Source of the DNA: JADZAI01 sp046348585
GTDB taxonomy: Bacteria; Pseudomonadota; Alphaproteobacteria; Micropepsales; Micropepsaceae
Reading direction: 5' to 3'
Length of the DNA stretch: 64,000 nucleotides
Assembly: GCA_046348585.1 (NCBI GenBank)
Contig: JAXMDZ010000002.1
Coordinates: 186,001-250,000, forward strand
Position 1 is the stretch's first letter; every line of letters begins with the position of its first letter. The position numbers and the translations under genes are program-made. Positions 61,705 through 64,000 of this stretch are shown here, piece after piece. The notes under the pieces were generated by a model. That model was not told where the DNA came from. It worked only from the letters and a program-made list of their open reading frames with translations, and made no database searches.

Positions 61705-63119
61705 CTAGAATAGCGGCCTCGCCGCCGCCGCCATCGCGCGCGGGCCGCGCTTCGGTCGCGCGGGGTTGCGGGCGATGGCATGGGCGCGGCCTCGCCGGTC
61801 GCGGTGGCGGCGCGTTCGCCGTCATGGAACTGGAGGGTCAGCGCCGCCGGGCGCGACCGACGCCGCTTCGCGCACCAAAGCGCGCCCGATGCGGTGCGGA
61901 CCAGCGCGAAACCGCGCTTCAGCGTCGCCCGGGCGGCTGAGCGCCTCCAGCAGCTTGGCCGGCTGGGCGAGGGCGCGCTCCGCATCGGCGAGGCGGCGGC
62001 GTGCGGCGAGGCCGAGGCGGCGTCCGGCCTCGCCCGTGCGCTCAAGCCGCGCCGTTTCGGTCTGGAGCAGCGCCGGGCGGAAACGTCCGGCGGCGGCGGC
62101 GAGACGCCTGCGCGCGCGTTCGACGAAGACGCCGAGCGCCCCGCCGAGGCGCGCCGCCGCGCCGTCGAAGCGCTGGGCGGCGAGGGCCAGCAGCGATCGG
62201 CGCAGGCCGCGGGCGAGATCGACCGGCGCGGCGCCTCGCGCGCCCGCGCCATCGCCCTGGACGAGACGGCGCTCCAGTCCCAGCGTCTCGGCGACGAGAT
62301 CGGCGCGCACCGGGACCGCCATCTCGGCGGCGGCGGTCGGGGTCGGGGCGGCGCGGTCGGCGGCGTGGTCGATGAGCGTCGTCGGTCTCATGGCCGACGG
62401 CGGTGGAGATGAGCGGATGGCGGCTGGCGGCGGCGGCGCGCACCACCGCCTCGTCGGAGAAGGGCAGCAGGTCCTCGACCGAACTGGCCGCCGCGCGCGA
62501 CGATGAGAACGTCCGGGCGCGGATCGCGCCGCCGGGTTCGAGCGCGTTGAAGCCGGCGATGGCGGCGGCGATCTGCGCGGGCGCCCGCCCTGCACGGCGA
62601 CCGGCCAGACGAGGACGCGGCGCGGGAAGCGGTCGGCGAGGCGGTGCAGGATGTCGCGGATGACCGCGCCGGTCGGCGACGACGCCGATCACCTCCGGCA
62701 GATGCGGCAGCGGCTTTTGCGGGCGGCGTCGAAGATCTCGGCGGCGAGCCGGGCGCGCCGTTCCTCCAGCATCTTCATGATCGCACCGACGCCGGCGAGT
62801 TCGAGCCGCTCGATGACGATCTGATACGACGATTTGCCCGGATAGGTGGTGAGGCGGCCGAGGCGATGACCTCCATCCTCCTCCGGCTTCACCTTGAGCT
62901 TGGCATACGAACCGTGCCAGACGACGGCGGCGTCGATCTTCGCGCCCGTCCTTCAGCGCGAACAGGCGTGGCCCGAGGAATGGACGCCGCGAAAGCCCGA
63001 GATCCTCGCCGCGCACCCGACATAGCCGAAGCGGTCCTCGACGGTGAGCGCCTGCGAGAGTTCGCTGACGGAAAATTCCAGCGGCGTTGGGGGCGGGCGA
63101 CTCGTCTGGTGTCGGTCAT
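61705..63119 (-). CDS. xseA: Exodeoxyribonuclease VII large subunit, frameshifted
   Basis: From the ATG at 63117-63119 the frames give MTDT, NFSVSELSQALTVEDRFGYV (OB fold), ISGFRGVHSSGHAYFALKDG, KLKVKPEEDGG, SSYQIVIERLELAGVGAIMKMLEERRARLAAE, ISTAVGHETD and a coiled helical C-terminal part ending RGPRAMAAAARPLF before the TAG at 61705. Together with XseB this degrades single-stranded DNA. Deletions are spread over the whole gene. Confidence 0.88.
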
Positions 63120-63385
63120 GGGGGCTTGATAGCCCCGCCGCCGCCGCTGTCGGGGCGGCGGCGCGGCCGCGGTCCCGGGGATCGGCGCGCGCCGGGCACG
63201 CGGCAGGTGCGGATGCCGAGCAGGGCATGAAGCCGGCAGAAGCCGGTGATGCCGGTGAGCAGCGGCACTAAAGCCGAACCAGTCCCGTGGGGTCTGCGGC
63301 CCGGACAAAGGCGAGCGAGAGGATGGCGAGGCCGGCGACGACGCGCAGGCCGCGGTCGAGGACGCCTTCATTGCAGGGCGGGGAT
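63116..63385 (-). CDS. DUF2892 (YgaP-like) small membrane protein, frameshifted
   Basis: The two halves CNEGVLDRGLRVVAGLAILSL and VPLLTGITGFCRLHALLGIRTC form the two-TM DUF2892 domain (compare NVGTIDRILR and LLTGLVGFCPLY in other members). One or two deletions near 63270 separate them. AAGGAGA precedes the expected start near 63385, but the ATG is not visible. The last codons (GGGGAIKPP) end at 63116 and overlap the xseA ATG. Confidence 0.7.
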
Positions 63386-63399
63386 CTCCTTCGGCGTGG

Positions 63400-64000
63400 C
63401 CGAGGATCGTCCGGCCTCCCTCCTCGCATGCGCGGGCGCGTCGGTGACCAGGCCGCCGCCGCCTCGCCCGCCAGCGCCTTGAGGGCCGGGGCGGCGAGGA
63501 TGCGGGATAGGCCGCCGCGCGTGCGGGCGATGAGGCCGCGCCGGGCGAAGGCGGCGAGCTGGCGGCTGATCACGGCGCGGGGTCGAGCCGACCCCGGCGG
63601 CGAGGGCGTCATGGGTCGCGTGGTCAGCGCGCCATCCGCCGAAGCGAGGCGCAGAAGGGCAAGGGCGAGACGGGCTTCGAGCCCGGTGAGGGCCACGTCC
63701 TCGACCAGCCGCTCGAAATCGGCGCCGTGCCGGCGGGCGACGGCGGCGAAGACGATCGCGGGAAGGCGGCGTCGCCCGAGACCTTCTCGCGGAAGGCGGC
63801 CGGGGACCATCTCGGCCTCCAGCGCCGTCTCGGCCACGCCCTCGGCGGCGTAGGGGTGGCCCTCGATGAGGTGCAGTTGAAGGTCTGCAGGCAGATCTCG
63901 CCGGGCCGGGATGTAGAGCACGATCCGCGCCCGTTCGCGGCGGTGAGCGAGACGCGGACTGCGCCGCGCCGGACGACGACGAAGCCCCGGCAGGGATCGC
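63400..64000 (-). CDS. Crp/Fnr-family regulator, frameshifted and cut by the window end
   Basis: Readable parts include a cyclic-nucleotide-binding-like beta segment near 63900-64000, LEARLALALLRLA and a winged helix with THDALAAGVGSTRAVISRQLAAFARRGLIARTRGGLSRIL (approximately 63490-63620). This is the Crp/Fnr layout. No Fnr-type N-terminal cysteines can be judged because the 5' end is outside the window. The end near 63400 is approximate. Confidence 0.75.

Noticed and set aside
55950..64000. Pseudogene cluster for lipid A synthesis
   Set aside because: The genes are essential or nearly so, motifs are intact across frames, and deletions affect all genes alike, including the unrelated xseA and Crp-type genes.

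Overview
The window is a GC-rich stretch of an alphaproteobacterial chromosome, most likely from the order Hyphomicrobiales (Rhizobiales). The call rests on gene content and order: an aa3-type cytochrome oxidase operon (ctaC-ctaD-ctaB-small protein-ctaG-ctaE-DUF983-SURF1) running into thrC, an M16 peptidase and a RimJ-type acetyltransferase; ispH-thrB-rnhA; a long-form dCTP deaminase beside SAM-II-controlled metZ and apaG; a cysQ-like gene, DUF4170, msbA, DUF374, waaA, lpxK and lpxL; and xseA-DUF2093. Genus is not determinable from the sequence alone. No phage, plasmid, CRISPR or rRNA genes were found; one tRNA-Gly(CCC) is present.

Layout. 1-10.6 kb: the end of a hybrid histidine kinase, a DinG-type helicase, a SixA-type phosphatase, a GIY-YIG nuclease gene embedded in five palindromic repeats, a six-PAS hybrid kinase and a sulfatase. 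10.5-16.4 kb: an acetyltransferase, tRNA-Gly, an EmrA/EmrB/TetR efflux operon with a perfect palindromic operator, and dCTP deaminase. 16.5-27.4 kb: SAM-II riboswitch with attenuator, metZ, apaG, folE, argE, argS, ispH-thrB-rnhA, peroxiredoxin, a DsbD-N-like lipoprotein and AlgH. 27.4-40.0 kb: a long minus-strand run of a GGDEF/EAL membrane protein, rimJ-like, M16, thrC and the cytochrome oxidase operon. 40.2-55.9 kb: tldD, small exported proteins, an SDR, a methyltransferase, a MarR regulator with two operators, gshA, rsmE, a DUF433/DUF5615 toxin-antitoxin-like pair, ubiA, a desaturase, small membrane proteins, tldE (pmbA), a cysQ-like phosphatase and DUF4170. 55.9-64 kb: lipid A/Kdo genes, an M23 peptidase, DUF2093, xseA, DUF2892 and a Crp/Fnr regulator.

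Sequence quality changes sharply at about 55.95 kb. Upstream, two clear single-base deletions break otherwise intact genes (argS near 21.30 kb, the EAL protein near 27.83 kb). Downstream, every long gene is broken by deletions at roughly 30-140 base intervals while domain motifs remain readable across frames. This looks like uncorrected sequence near a contig end, not gene decay, so those genes are reported as frameshifted coding regions with approximate ends.

The most interesting structure is at 4.65-5.28 kb: two near-identical doublets of a structured palindromic repeat flank a small GIY-YIG nuclease gene, a further inverted copy supplies the 3' end of that gene, and one copy supplies its ribosome-binding site. 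The variable hairpin of the repeat differs between copies in a compensatory way. This resembles the REP/RAYT relationship but with a GIY-YIG protein. Other readable regulation includes the SAM-II attenuator of metZ and the palindromic operators of the TetR and MarR genes.
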